The translations under genes and the position numbers were made by a program. Below, in pieces: positions 8,952 through 16,776 of a stretch of DNA of 20,751 nt (position 1 is its first letter; every line of letters begins with the position of its first letter). Location: NCBI GenBank assembly GCA_963814985.1, contig CAWFFV010000093.1, forward strand, positions 1 to 20,751. The letters are read 5' to 3'. The stretch is from CAWFFV01 sp963814985 (GTDB taxonomy: Bacteria; Chloroflexota; Ktedonobacteria; Ktedonobacterales; Ktedonobacteraceae). The notes below the pieces were generated by a model. The model saw only the letters and a list, made by a program, of their open reading frames with translations, did not search any database and was not told where the DNA came from.

Positions 8952-8989
8952 AGTGATTCCTCCAGAGCCTTTCAGATGACAGTCACCCC

Positions 8990-9118
8990 TTATTCGATCG
9001 CGGTACTGTCATAGAGCGACGCACGCTTTATCTGTTCAATCAGGTCGGTGATGGGAATGTCTCGTGGGCAGCATTCGGTGTAATTGAACACCGTGCGACA
9101 GAGAAAGACGCCCAGCCA
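8990..9118 (-). pseudogene. sdhB: Succinate dehydrogenase iron-sulfur subunit, C-terminal remnant
   Basis: On the bottom strand the frame ending at TAA 8992-8990 reads GVFLCRTVFNYTECCPRDIP then ITDLIEQIKRASLYD. This matches the C-terminal ferredoxin-like segment of SdhB/FrdB, where conserved cysteines bind [4Fe-4S] and [3Fe-4S] clusters. One expected Cys (FNCTE) is Tyr here. Only about 40 codons remain. The recognisable part starts near 9118, and upstream reading shows no SdhB features. It has no start codon of its own. Confidence 0.65.
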
Positions 9119-9285
9119 CTGGCCCCCCCTGCGATCCAGATCACCGTCTTTGTCAGGAGACGCGTGCCAGAGTTTCCTGCTGGCTTGTCCTCACTTTTCC
9201 TGGCCTGCTCTTCTCTTCAGTGAGCACCGCTGTTCCCTGGTTCTTCCTCATGGTTGTTTCCTCCAGTGCAGAGTAGCTCGTGCGG

Positions 9286-9693
9286 TCATATTTGAACGCA
9301 GGTCGCAAAGTGACCAGCATTGCCTCTGTGCTCCCCGTGGGTAGGTGTGACCCGTTCGAGCGTCAGCCGTGCAGGGGAAGTCTGCCCGCTGATAGGCAAC
9401 GTTACCATCAGCACACCATTGCCATAGGTAATGTTGGCACACAAAGCATTGACCGGAACTGGGAGTGCGAACTCGCGGTGATAGGCACCCACGCTCCATT
9501 CATCGACCAACAGATCCTTGACCTCCTTCAAGAGAGCTCGCTCGTCTCCATGGAGAATGAGGCAACCATCGCTGGTGACTTCGACCAGAATGTTCTCAGG
9601 TTCCAGTCCCGCCATCGGAGCTGCGATCATCAAGCGCTCGTCTGTTCGGTAGACCTTGACCGGAATATGTTGTTGTTTTCCCTGTTCTTGCAT
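9286..9693 (-). CDS. Hsp20 / alpha-crystallin family small heat-shock protein
   Basis: A 135-residue ATP-independent holdase chaperone that binds unfolding proteins in the cytosol. The alpha-crystallin domain spans about residues 10-105: VKVYRTDERLMIAAPMAGLE, then ENILVEVTSDGCLILHGDER, and the closing strands AYHREFALPVPVNALCANIT and YGNGVLMVTLPI. The usual C-terminal I-x-I anchor is not evident. The last 30 residues (HGEHRGNAGHFATCVQI) look unconserved. The start at 9693 has AAAGGAAAAGCAG upstream. No heat-shock operator was found. It is a single gene between the sdhB remnant and fic. Confidence 0.88.
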   Translation of the reverse strand: MQEQGKQQHIPVKVYRTDERLMIAAPMAGLEPENILVEVTSDGCLILHGDERALLKEVKDLLVDEWSVGAYHREFALPVPVNALCANITYGNGVLMVTLPISGQTSPARLTLERVTPTHGEHRGNAGHFATCVQI

Positions 9694-9905
9694 CTGCTTT
9701 TCCTTTCATTTTCCCGGCTCTCATTGATCTTAATTGTTCTGGTCAAGGGGAGGGCTGTATAGTTTGGTGTATGTTTCATCCGCGCGCCAGGTGGCATTGG
9801 TGGCTAAACTCTTTGGAGGGGTCGCTGAAACGGAACAAGGCGAAGGGCACTCTCTGCTCATCTGGTTTTCTTCACATTTCTTGCAACACCCCCCCAAAAA
9901 TCGGG

Positions 9906-10946
9906 TCAATTCCAGAGAGACGCTAAAAGCTGTACAGTATCTCCTGGTTCATTTCCTGATGCGTGGTATTGCGCTCCTCTCTGATGTTGCTGAGCATCGC
10001 GAAAATATTTCTCGACGGCATCCCGACGAGCATACCATCTACGACCTCGCTTAACAGCCTCTAAGCGGCTATAGCGGGCAAGCCAGCTCAAATACTCTGG
10101 ATCGTAGCCAAATTCGCGTGCCAGATCAGACAGGGGAAGATAATCTTCCTCCTCTGGAATTGGAGTGGTTGCACAGGCTTGCAAATAAAGGTCGAGGCAT
10201 GCCTCAACAGCCTGACCTATCAAGTTCACAAGAGGACCATATTTGCCTGTATTTGCTTCGTTGAGTCCATGAATGTATCTGATCCGCCAATCCTTGAGTA
10301 CAAGCGCTGGCGGATAGCCCTCACGCATAAGCATAAGATTGAGCAGAAGGCGCCCTACTCTCCCATTCCCATCGACATAGGGATGTACGGCTTCAAAGCC
10401 GTGATGCGCAATAGCAGAGCGCGTAATTGGTTCGTACTGCCTGCCCTTGGGACCATTAACCCATTCTACCCACTCACGCATCAGTCTGGGCACATCACGG
10501 GCAGGTGGGGGAGTCATGTTCGATCCTCTGATAAAGACAGGTACCACGCGCCATTGTCCGGCCTGAGCTTCGTCGAGAATACTTGTCATAACAAGGCGAT
10601 GCAATGTGAGAATAATATCCAGCGTGATGGGAGCATTCCTTTGTTCGCCACTGACCAGGGAAACCACATAATCGTAGGCACGAGCGTGGTTCGCAGCCTC
10701 CTGGTACTCACGTAGACTATGCCCGCCAACCGTCATACCATAATCCACCAGCATCTGTGTCTCATGCAAGCTAAGAGTATTGCCCTCAATGGCATTAGAA
10801 TGGTATGTGCTTAACACTTTCAAATCTTCATTGAGCCGAACCAACATCCCTGGTGGTAATGGCCGGTATCGGTCAAGTGCAGCTTTCTTCTCGCGTAAAC
10901 GTTCCGCAAGGCGGGCGTCCATGTGTGGCTTCTGCTGTTTACTCAT
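9906..10946 (-). CDS. Fic family protein with C-terminal winged-helix-like region
   Basis: About 346 residues. Fic enzymes transfer AMP, or another nucleotide-derived group, to target proteins. The core motif is canonical, HPYVDGNGRVGR (about residues 188-199), with the His base, the metal-binding Asp and the phosphate-binding Arg all present. An N-terminal inhibitory helix motif, SNAIEGN (about residues 50-56), shows a class II, self-inhibited Fic. Residues about 260-315 (PLSDLAREFGYDPEYLSWLA, then VKRGRRWYARRDAVEKYF) look like a DNA-binding or adaptor helix-turn-helix. No antitoxin gene is adjacent, consistent with built-in inhibition. I prefer ATG 10946 over the TTG just before it. A repeated operator array lies 35-120 bp upstream, and the Fic HTH could make it autoregulatory (inference). 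Confidence 0.92.
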   Translation of the reverse strand: MSKQQKPHMDARLAERLREKKAALDRYRPLPPGMLVRLNEDLKVLSTYHSNAIEGNTLSLHETQMLVDYGMTVGGHSLREYQEAANHARAYDYVVSLVSGEQRNAPITLDIILTLHRLVMTSILDEAQAGQWRVVPVFIRGSNMTPPPARDVPRLMREWVEWVNGPKGRQYEPITRSAIAHHGFEAVHPYVDGNGRVGRLLLNLMLMREGYPPALVLKDWRIRYIHGLNEANTGKYGPLVNLIGQAVEACLDLYLQACATTPIPEEEDYLPLSDLAREFGYDPEYLSWLARYSRLEAVKRGRRWYARRDAVEKYFRDAQQHQRGAQYHASGNEPGDTVQLLASLWN

Positions 10947-10979
10947 CAAATCATCCCATCCTCTTTCTTCACAATACTC

Positions 10980-11065
10980 GTAACGGATAGGATAGATTTG
11001 AGCAATCCGTTACTATACTATTACCAATAATATAACGGATTTCCCAAATAAGTGCAAACCGTTAC
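10980..11065. promoter_or_regulatory. Operator array upstream of fic: two inverted repeats of equal geometry
   Basis: Four 9-base half-sites alternate in direction: GTAACGGAT (10980-10988), ATCCGTTAC (11005-11013), ATAACGGAT (11032-11040) and AACCGTTAC (11057-11065). They form two palindromes, each half-site-N16-half-site, with centres 52 bp apart. Consensus (G/A)TAACGGAT. The surrounding DNA is AT-rich and sits directly in front of the fic start, as expected for a cooperative repressor or activator site. Confidence 0.75.
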
Positions 11066-11108
11066 AAAAGTACTCTTGAAAAACCTGAACATCCTAAATC
11101 ATATGCGC

Positions 11109-11345
11109 TCAGACTACCGAAGGACTGAGTAATCTGCGAACGATCTTCTCGTCAGGTTCTGTCGCTATTTTCTGAATCAGCAGAGCAAGAGCATCGACAT
11201 TCTTTAGCTTCGCAGCTTCCTGCTCTGCCAGATCAGGAAAACGTGTGCTCACAATATTAACCAGTGTTCTCTGCATTGCCTGCAACCCTTCGACTCGTCC
11301 TTCGGCCAAGCCTTTCGCCAAGCTCTCGGCTCGTATTTGTTGTAT
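11109..11345 (-). pseudogene. Rpn-type (PD-(D/E)XK nuclease family) C-terminal remnant
   Basis: The frame reads IRAESLAKGLAEGRVEGLQ, then STRFPDLAEQEAAKLKNVDA and LALLIQKIATEPDEKIVRRL. This is the characteristic C-terminal tail of recombination-promoting nuclease/transposase-like (Rpn, DUF4351-style) proteins, where charged AEG repeats are followed by RFP.L and a helix pair. The nuclease domain is missing and no start codon is convincing (only TTG 11321). It is probably a relic lying between fic and the tni genes. Confidence 0.55.
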
Positions 11346-11474
11346 ACACGGGCGCTCTTCTCCTTTTCTAGAAAGAAGCCCCCCTCATTCTCTTACCGCT
11401 TTATCACAAAAACAGATAAAATACATCCTGCTCTCTCTTTCAACCAGATCCTTCTTGATAGCTATAGGAAATTT

Positions 11475-11690
11475 TCACAATTCTTCACCATCACACCAAC
11501 CTCTGGAGACTCTACGGAAACGGGGCAAGCTCATCAGCTCACGTAAGCGAGCAGTAGGAACACTGCCTGGGGCTTCATCCACGTTTCTTCCTCGTGCCAC
11601 ACGCAAGAGGGCCTCAGCATGAATCCTCTGGCACAGCTCCGGGAGCAATGGCCTATTGAGCATAGAATGAGAGCAGAACGGATTTTTCAT
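11475..11690 (-). CDS. Small ORF overlapping the end of tniB, 71 aa
   Basis: The start ATG overlaps the tniB stop as ATGA (11687-11690), the same coupling that links the transposase piece to tniB, so it is translationally coupled and belongs to the same transposon operon. The sequence (MKNPFCSHSMLNRPLLPELC, then RLRELMSLPRFRRVS) is basic and unfamiliar. In TniABQ and Tn7-like elements this slot usually holds TniQ, the target-selection adaptor, but 71 residues is far too short and no zinc-binding cysteines are visible. It could be a truncated TniQ start or a distinct small accessory protein. Confidence 0.45.
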   Translation of the reverse strand: MKNPFCSHSMLNRPLLPELCQRIHAEALLRVARGRNVDEAPGSVPTARLRELMSLPRFRRVSRGWCDGEEL

Positions 11691-12571
11691 GACGGGGTTC
11701 CCTTCTTTTTAGCTTTTTGCCGTTCTTCAGAAGTCCGTTCATAGTTCCCTTTTTCCTCGGCCTTTGCCGTGGATGCTCCAGGTTGTGTCATCATCCAGAG
11801 AGCGGCTTCGTTGATGAGAGCTTGGGTCATGGACGGGACGTGTTCATCTCTTGCCATTTGACTGGCAGTGGAGAGGAGATTGGACAGGTTCCGTAAGGAG
11901 GGATTGACCTTGTGCCAGATAGCTGTTCCCATCTCGCGGTCTGCTGTCTGCTTTGGATCATAGTTCCAGTGAGGAAAAACCAGCTTGGGGAGGATGATGT
12001 CGAGCACTTCCTCTAAATCCAGTGGGACAAAAGACATGCGCAGTCCGACACGGCTGGAAAACTTCTCGTGCCGTTCAATCACACTGAGAATGTTGGGGAG
12101 TCCGACGAGGACAATGCGACATCCCGTCTTATCGAAGAGGTGACGGAGGACCTCGAAACTATCTTCATTGAGTCGATCAGCCTCATCTACGGCCAGCAGA
12201 CGAATAGAGTTACGCTCAAGGGCAGTGGCAACCTCATCAGCCATCTCATAAATATTGCGCCCTCGCGCTTTTTCGAGCAAACTGTCGAGAATGGTCTTGG
12301 TCAAGGCACGAGGAGTGGAACAAGGCATGACCTTGATTTTGATGGCCGTAGGGAACGCGGTTTGTGCGTGGAGAGCAAGACCGTCGAGAGAGTGTTGAAT
12401 GGCGATGGTTTTGCCTACGCCGGCCAGTCCCGTAATGACTCCCATCGTCGGGCAACGGCGCTGCTGGTCCGTGATGAGCCGCAGAAAGGAGCGACAGCGC
12501 TTGACATTCTTCGTCTCAATGAGGGGTTGACCTTCGGGCAAAAGATCTTCAGCAAAGGGGTTGGATGTCAT
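11687..12571 (-). CDS. tniB: TniB/TnsC-like AAA+ transposition ATPase
   Basis: An intact 294-residue AAA+ protein. Walker A is GLAGVGKT (residues 48-55) and Walker B is LLAVDEAD (125-132). They are followed by a sensor-like strand (RIVLVGLPNILSVIE) and a helical C-terminal lid with a basic tail. TniB/TnsC proteins assemble on target DNA, receive the target-choice signal and activate the TniA/TnsB transposase. The start ATG overlaps the stop of the upstream transposase fragment by four bases (ATGA, 12568-12571). The start MTSNPFAEDLLPEGQPLIET is typical of the family. Its own transposase partner is broken in this window, so activity would need a partner from elsewhere. No Cas gene or CRISPR repeat is present. 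Confidence 0.9.
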   Translation of the reverse strand: MTSNPFAEDLLPEGQPLIETKNVKRCRSFLRLITDQQRRCPTMGVITGLAGVGKTIAIQHSLDGLALHAQTAFPTAIKIKVMPCSTPRALTKTILDSLLEKARGRNIYEMADEVATALERNSIRLLAVDEADRLNEDSFEVLRHLFDKTGCRIVLVGLPNILSVIERHEKFSSRVGLRMSFVPLDLEEVLDIILPKLVFPHWNYDPKQTADREMGTAIWHKVNPSLRNLSNLLSTASQMARDEHVPSMTQALINEAALWMMTQPGASTAKAEEKGNYERTSEERQKAKKKGTPS

Positions 12572-13200
12572 GCCTGTTCCTGCTTTCTTTGCGCTTCCTC
12601 GCGTGCGGCCATGCGTTCGAGGAAATCACCTCGGGGTTTGGCAGCAGGAGCAGCGGTTCGGCTCGGTCTTGACTGGGAAGAGGGCGACGAACTGGGAGGT
12701 GAAGATGCATTGGAAGAGGGCACGGGTTCCTTTGGCATGGAGCCATCGGCAGAAGAGGCACTCTGTGTGGGCTGATCCCGCTGGAAGGCGGCAATTTCCT
12801 GATCAGCTCTCTCGGCCGCCTCGCGAGCCGTCCTGATGCTGTGACGAAGGTGCTCTTTCTGCTGCTGTTTGGCCGTTCCCATATCCCTTTGGGTGATGGT
12901 TTGCAGATCGGTGGCCGTGGCCGTACACATCCACTGGTGATCCAGGAAGACCTCGATCTGGTCTGGTGCTCGATAAATAGGCTCCCCACGGACTTCCACA
13001 TGCTTGCCCACGAGATCTGGTAGTGTGGCATGCCAGTAGATGCGGTTTCGGTAGGCAATACCATCTTTGGCAACCACTCTGTCGGCAGGCTCTTTGAGCA
13101 GCAGATCGTGCGTCTCGGGGATGGGCTGGTTCTGCATAACAGTGCTTCTCCCAGTAAGAGAGCGGGGTTTCCTGCGTTTCGCTATGCACTTCCTGGTGAA
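12568..13200 (-). pseudogene. TniA/TnsB-like transposase, C-terminal part, frameshifted
   Basis: Reading the bottom strand, one frame gives FHQEVHSETQETPLSYWEKH (about 13197-13140), the segment after the catalytic Glu in TniA/TnsB transposases. A shift near 13138 leads into the frame beginning MQNQPIPETHDLLL. That frame contains the Mu-type C-terminal beta-barrel (GIAYRNRIYWHATLPDLVGK, then PIYRAPDQIEVFLDHQWMCT) and a Ser/Pro-rich linker. It ends in a charged helix (GDFLERMAAREEAQRKQ), which in this family contacts the ATPase. The catalytic core is missing: an IS110 element begins at about 13222. The tail overlaps tniB by 4 bp. It complements the N-terminal half at 615-1410 on the opposite strand. 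Confidence 0.85.
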
Positions 13201-13206
13201 ACATCA

Positions 13207-13221
13207 TGCGCCGTAGGCGCA
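13207..13221. repeat. Palindrome at the IS110 / tniA boundary
   Basis: TGCGCC-GTA-GGCGCA is a perfect 6-bp-arm palindrome with a 3-base centre. It lies exactly where transposase homology stops and the IS110 left flank starts. Some IS110-type elements use palindromic targets, so this may be the insertion site. Confidence 0.4.
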
Positions 13222-13492
13222 CCACTCCCGATGAAAAAGCCCTTGAAGCCTTGCCATAGATTCTGTAGAGCAAGCTCCTGGAGAGAAGACGACCACCAAA
13301 ATACTGTGCAAGAACGTGTCTTTGAAACTGTACTCAGGTGTCTGAACGAACCACTCCATGTCGCTTCACCGGCTTTCAGCCGAAGGTGAAAGCACGAAGA
13401 AGATACTGAAAAGAGCAGACACCACCCGGGAGGTTGTCAATCGACGAAAAGGAATATTCAAGGTGAAAAGTAAGGAGCAGAGAGATGAGGTG
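13222..13492 (+). other. IS110 left non-coding end, possible bridge RNA region
   Basis: About 270 bases lie between the tniA break and the recombinase start without a gene. They contain a stable nested hairpin near 13363-13392 (TTCACC ... GGTGAA enclosing GGCT-TTC-AGCC). In IS110-group elements the long left end encodes a bridge RNA that guides target and donor choice. The length and structure fit, but no loop has been matched to target sequence here. The in-frame extension of the recombinase into this region (from 13358) is not part of the protein. Confidence 0.4.
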
Positions 13493-14724
13493 ATGTATCA
13501 ACGATGCGCAGGGATTGATGTGCATCTGCGCTTTCTGGTCGTCTGTCTCAGTGTCATCGAGGCTGGGCAACGGCGTAAGGAGATCCGCACGTTCCGCAAT
13601 GAAACGGCTGATCTCCTGGCTTTGCGTGCGTGGTTAGTGCAAGAAAAATGCACCCATGTGGGCATGGAGAGCACTGGCGTGTATTGGATGCAGGTGTATC
13701 GACGCCTGGAAGGCTTTTTTGAGCTGGTCGTGAAGCATATCAAAGGGGTACCTGGTCGCAAAACAGATATTCAAGATGCTGAGTGGATTGCCGATTTGTT
13801 GCAACATGGACTGGTCACGGCAAGTTTTGTGCCCAGCCAGGAACAACAAGATGTGCGTGACCTGACACGCACGCGAGTGAGCCTGGTGCAGGAACGCGCT
13901 CGTCTGGTCAATCGGGTACAGAAAGTGCTCGAAGAGGCTGGGATCAAATTGTCCACAGTCCTCAGCGATGTGATGGGCTTGTCGGGACGAGCCATCTTGC
14001 AAGCCTTCTGTGAGGGAGAAAGTGACCCTCATCAACTAGTCAAGTCGTGGTGCATCCGAGCGTGCATGCAAGTCGGGAGCAGATCGAGACGGCTTTCACG
14101 GGAGAAGTGCGAGAGCATCATCGCTTCTTGCTCCGAGAATTGCTCTCCTTCATTTCGGCACAGGATCGTTCAATCAAGCACCTGGAAGAGGAAATCGAGC
14201 GCCACCTCCACCCTTTTGAGGAACAAATGAAGCGCTGTGAAAAGATCAATGGGGTCAGTCGACACGTCTTGCATGTGTTGATGGCGGAGGTAGGAACCGA
14301 TTTGCAACGTTTCCCAGATGCTGAGCATCTCAGCTCGTGGGCCGGAGTCTGCCCTGGACACAAGGAAAGTGGGGGCAAGCGGCAGAACGGAAAGTGTAAA
14401 ACAGGCAATCGCTACGTGAGAGAAGCATTGGTGCAAGCTGCTCATGGGGTTCGTCGATCCCACACCTACTTGGGAGAGCGCTATCGTCGCCTGAAGAAAC
14501 GGCGGGGAAGTAAACGGGCAGCGTTGGCCATTGGACATAACATCCTGGTCATCTACTACCAAATGATGAAAACCGGACAAGAGTATCAGGAAAAAGGAGA
14601 GGAGTTTTTTCAGCAAAAGGATCGTGGCAAGGTTGAGCGCCAACTGGCCCAGCGTCTGCAACGCATGGGATATCAGATCACCTCGCCACCGAAAATCCGT
14701 CGCTTGAGCCTGCAAGACAACTGA
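13493..14724 (+). pseudogene. IS110 family DEDD recombinase, one frameshift
   Basis: The protein starts MYQRCAGIDVH at 13493. The N-terminal DEDD (RuvC-like) domain has GIDVH, the MESTGVYW Glu and KTDIQDAEWIADLL with the closing Asp pair. The C-terminal Transposase_20 domain has MKRCEKINGVSRHVLHVLMA and SSWAGVCPGH, followed by the serine-containing block KESGGKRQNGKCKTGNRYV. The N-terminal frame runs on out of phase after about 14040, and the C-terminal frame takes over from about 14047 and ends at 14724. So one base has been gained or lost between the two domains, and the element is probably dead unless frameshifting occurs. A 10-base tandem repeat (GACAACTGAA twice) lies at its 3' end. Confidence 0.85.
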
Positions 14725-14808
14725 AGACAACTGAAGCCGCGCAGTAACCACAGCCAGATGGTGGCATCGGGGGGCTTTTTTTACCTTTTTTACTGTTATT
14801 TCAGAAGA
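14725..14808. other. IS110 right end, non-coding
   Basis: About 80 bases contain GGCATCGGGGGGC followed by a run of seven T, then AT-rich sequence up to the first 85-bp repeat. The exact IS110 right boundary is not defined. The T run could terminate transcription leaving IS110. Confidence 0.35.
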
Positions 14809-14893
14809 TATTGGTGGCAAATTGCAAAACCGAGCGCATTTCTGATTTTTCACTGCATAATCCCAGGCTCAATTTTTGAATTTGCCACCAATA
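14809..14893. repeat. 85-bp MITE-like repeat, left copy
   Basis: It begins TATTGGTGGCAAATT and ends AATTTGCCACCAATA, so it has 15-bp terminal inverted repeats. It is almost identical to 17329-17413 and in the same orientation, differing at only a few bases (around 14863 and 14875). It has no coding capacity. It abuts the inverted repeat of the ISL3 element. Confidence 0.8.
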
Positions 14894-14990
14894 CCACATT
14901 AAGTGTGCCTGCTTGCTTTCTCCAACTTCAACAACGTGGTATACTTGAGGCGGAAGAGAAGATGTTCAAGCGCAATCTGGAGGTGCTGTC

Positions 14991-16709
14991 ATGGATCTTT
15001 CATCTTTTCTTGGGTTTCCTCCAACGCTCACCATTGATACCATTGAGCGGAGTGCTGAAGGACTGGTTGTCTCCCTTCACGCGACCACATTGACTGTCTC
15101 CTGTCCCCGATGTGGAACGGCAGGTTCGCGCATCCACAGCCGCTACTTGCGTACGGTTGCTGATCTGACCTGTGTCGGACAACGTCTCATCCTCAAACTT
15201 CTGGTCCGCAAATGGGTGTGCCCATTGGACTCCTGTCCCCAACGCATCTTTGCCGAACCGTTTACGGAGCTGGTCCGTCGGTATGCGCGCATGACGGATC
15301 GTTTGATCAAAGCCCTTCAATCCATAGGAGCCACGACGAATGGAGCCGATGGAGCATGTCTGTCATCATCCCTTGTCATGCCCACTACGGCGAAAACGCT
15401 GATTCGTCGTGTGCTTGAGCTTCCACTTCCGAAAGAAGGCTCAGTTCGTATTGCTGGAATCGACAAGTGGGCCTGGAAGAAGGGGTCAAGCTATGGCACC
15501 ATTCTGGTGGACCTCGAACAGCGGCAGATAGTTGCTCTGCTGCCGGAGCGTTCAGTAAAGACGAGTACTGCCTGGTTCAAGAACCATCCAGAAGTCAAGG
15601 CCGTCTCACGAGATCGTGGCAAGATCTTTCGTGCAGCGGCTGATGCAGGCGCTCCCCAAGCGAAACAGATTGTGGATAGGTTTCATCTGCAAAAAAACTT
15701 TGCAGAAGCTCTGGAAAAATTCTTTGGTCATCACAAGCGTCTTCTCAAAGCGGTAGCACATCAACTTGTAGGAAAGGCTCTTGAGCCTTCGGCAGGCATG
15801 ACACAGCAAACCGAACAAGAGCGGAAAAATCGCCATGCAGAGCGCGTTCGTCGCCATAAGAAAATCTGGAAGTTGTTTCGCGCTGGTTACAGAAAAGAGG
15901 ACATCGCACAGATCGTTGGGGTTGGGAGCCGAAGCGTCTATCGAGCACTGGAGCAGGAACGACCACCTGCCCGACGAACGAGGCACTGTACCCATCATAT
16001 AACAGATCCATACCTGCCTTACTTGACCAAGAGATGGAACGATGGGTGCCATACAGCTCGAGAATTGTATCAAGAGATTGTCACTCAGGGATATACGGGT
16101 TCGTTGCGGACGATTGAAAAGATCGTTGTCCAACTTCGCCCTCATGGAGCAAAACCGGTCACCAAGCAAACGATCACCTTTCAGAAGGTCCCTTCACCCC
16201 GCAATGTAGCTCTGATGATCGTTCGTCCTCAAAAGTCACGAACAGCAAACCAAACGACATTCATCGACCAGCTCTGTAAGAGTGATCCGACAGCCGCGAC
16301 CGCCTACAAGCTCGCTCAAGCCTTTGGCTCCCTTTTGCGCAACCGGGAAGGGAAGCCTGGATTAGAGCAATGGAAATGTGCGGTATTGGCTTCAGGCATT
16401 CCTGAACTGATTGACTTTGTAGAGGGACTCACCGACGACGCAGAAGCTGTGGTCAATGGATGTACCGAGTCCTGGAATAACGGTATGGTTGAGGGATTCA
16501 TCAATAAAGTGAAATGGATCAAGCGGAGCAGTTATGGGCAAGCGGGATTTCCGTTGCTTGAACGTCGCGTTCTGCTGCATCCAGCTGCACGAGAAACAGT
16601 GAGGAAAGAGCAGAGACGACGCTCTTCTCAGAAGTCTGCATCTCCCCCATGTCATGAGACAAGCGACGCTCGATCCACACCAATAACCGTTGCAGCAAGC
16701 GGTACCTGA
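14991..16709 (+). CDS. ISL3 family transposase
   Basis: A complete DDE transposase of 572 residues, starting at ATG 14991 with GGAGG eight bases upstream. The N-terminal zinc ribbon is visible: CPRC at residues 38-41 and CPLDSC at 77-82. The catalytic core follows with IAGIDKWAWKKG (D158), VSRDRG (D208) and NNGMVEGFINKVKWIKRSSY with Glu at about 501. A helix-turn-helix insertion lies in between (RAGYRKEDIAQIVGVGSRSV). The last 40 residues are Ser/Arg-rich and variable. All key residues are present, so it is probably active. It may also mobilise the 85-bp repeats that share its outer terminal sequence (inference). Confidence 0.93.
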   Translation: MDLSSFLGFPPTLTIDTIERSAEGLVVSLHATTLTVSCPRCGTAGSRIHSRYLRTVADLTCVGQRLILKLLVRKWVCPLDSCPQRIFAEPFTELVRRYARMTDRLIKALQSIGATTNGADGACLSSSLVMPTTAKTLIRRVLELPLPKEGSVRIAGIDKWAWKKGSSYGTILVDLEQRQIVALLPERSVKTSTAWFKNHPEVKAVSRDRGKIFRAAADAGAPQAKQIVDRFHLQKNFAEALEKFFGHHKRLLKAVAHQLVGKALEPSAGMTQQTEQERKNRHAERVRRHKKIWKLFRAGYRKEDIAQIVGVGSRSVYRALEQERPPARRTRHCTHHITDPYLPYLTKRWNDGCHTARELYQEIVTQGYTGSLRTIEKIVVQLRPHGAKPVTKQTITFQKVPSPRNVALMIVRPQKSRTANQTTFIDQLCKSDPTAATAYKLAQAFGSLLRNREGKPGLEQWKCAVLASGIPELIDFVEGLTDDAEAVVNGCTESWNNGMVEGFINKVKWIKRSSYGQAGFPLLERRVLLHPAARETVRKEQRRRSSQKSASPPCHETSDARSTPITVAASGT

Positions 16710-16776
16710 CGAACGGGTTCCTCATTGCTTCCCTCTAGCGTTGATGCGCTACAATGAAGATGTGAAGGAGGGAAGC

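Noticed and set aside
9280..9762. 160-codon forward frame across the Hsp20 gene
   Set aside because: Antisense shadow of the alpha-crystallin domain.
10179..10715. 178-codon forward frame inside fic
   Set aside because: Antisense to a canonical Fic domain; no ribosome site or family match.
12068..12775. 235-codon forward frame across tniB and the tniA tail
   Set aside because: It is the antisense shadow of a clear AAA+ ATPase and a Mu-type C-terminal domain on the other strand.
615..13200. A CRISPR-associated transposon
   Set aside because: TniA/TniB-type genes are present, but there is no Cas protein, no CRISPR repeat and no recognisable TniQ in the window.
13358..13492. N-terminal extension of the IS110 recombinase from 13358
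   Set aside because: The family starts at MYQRCAGIDVH (13493); the upstream sequence is structured non-coding DNA.
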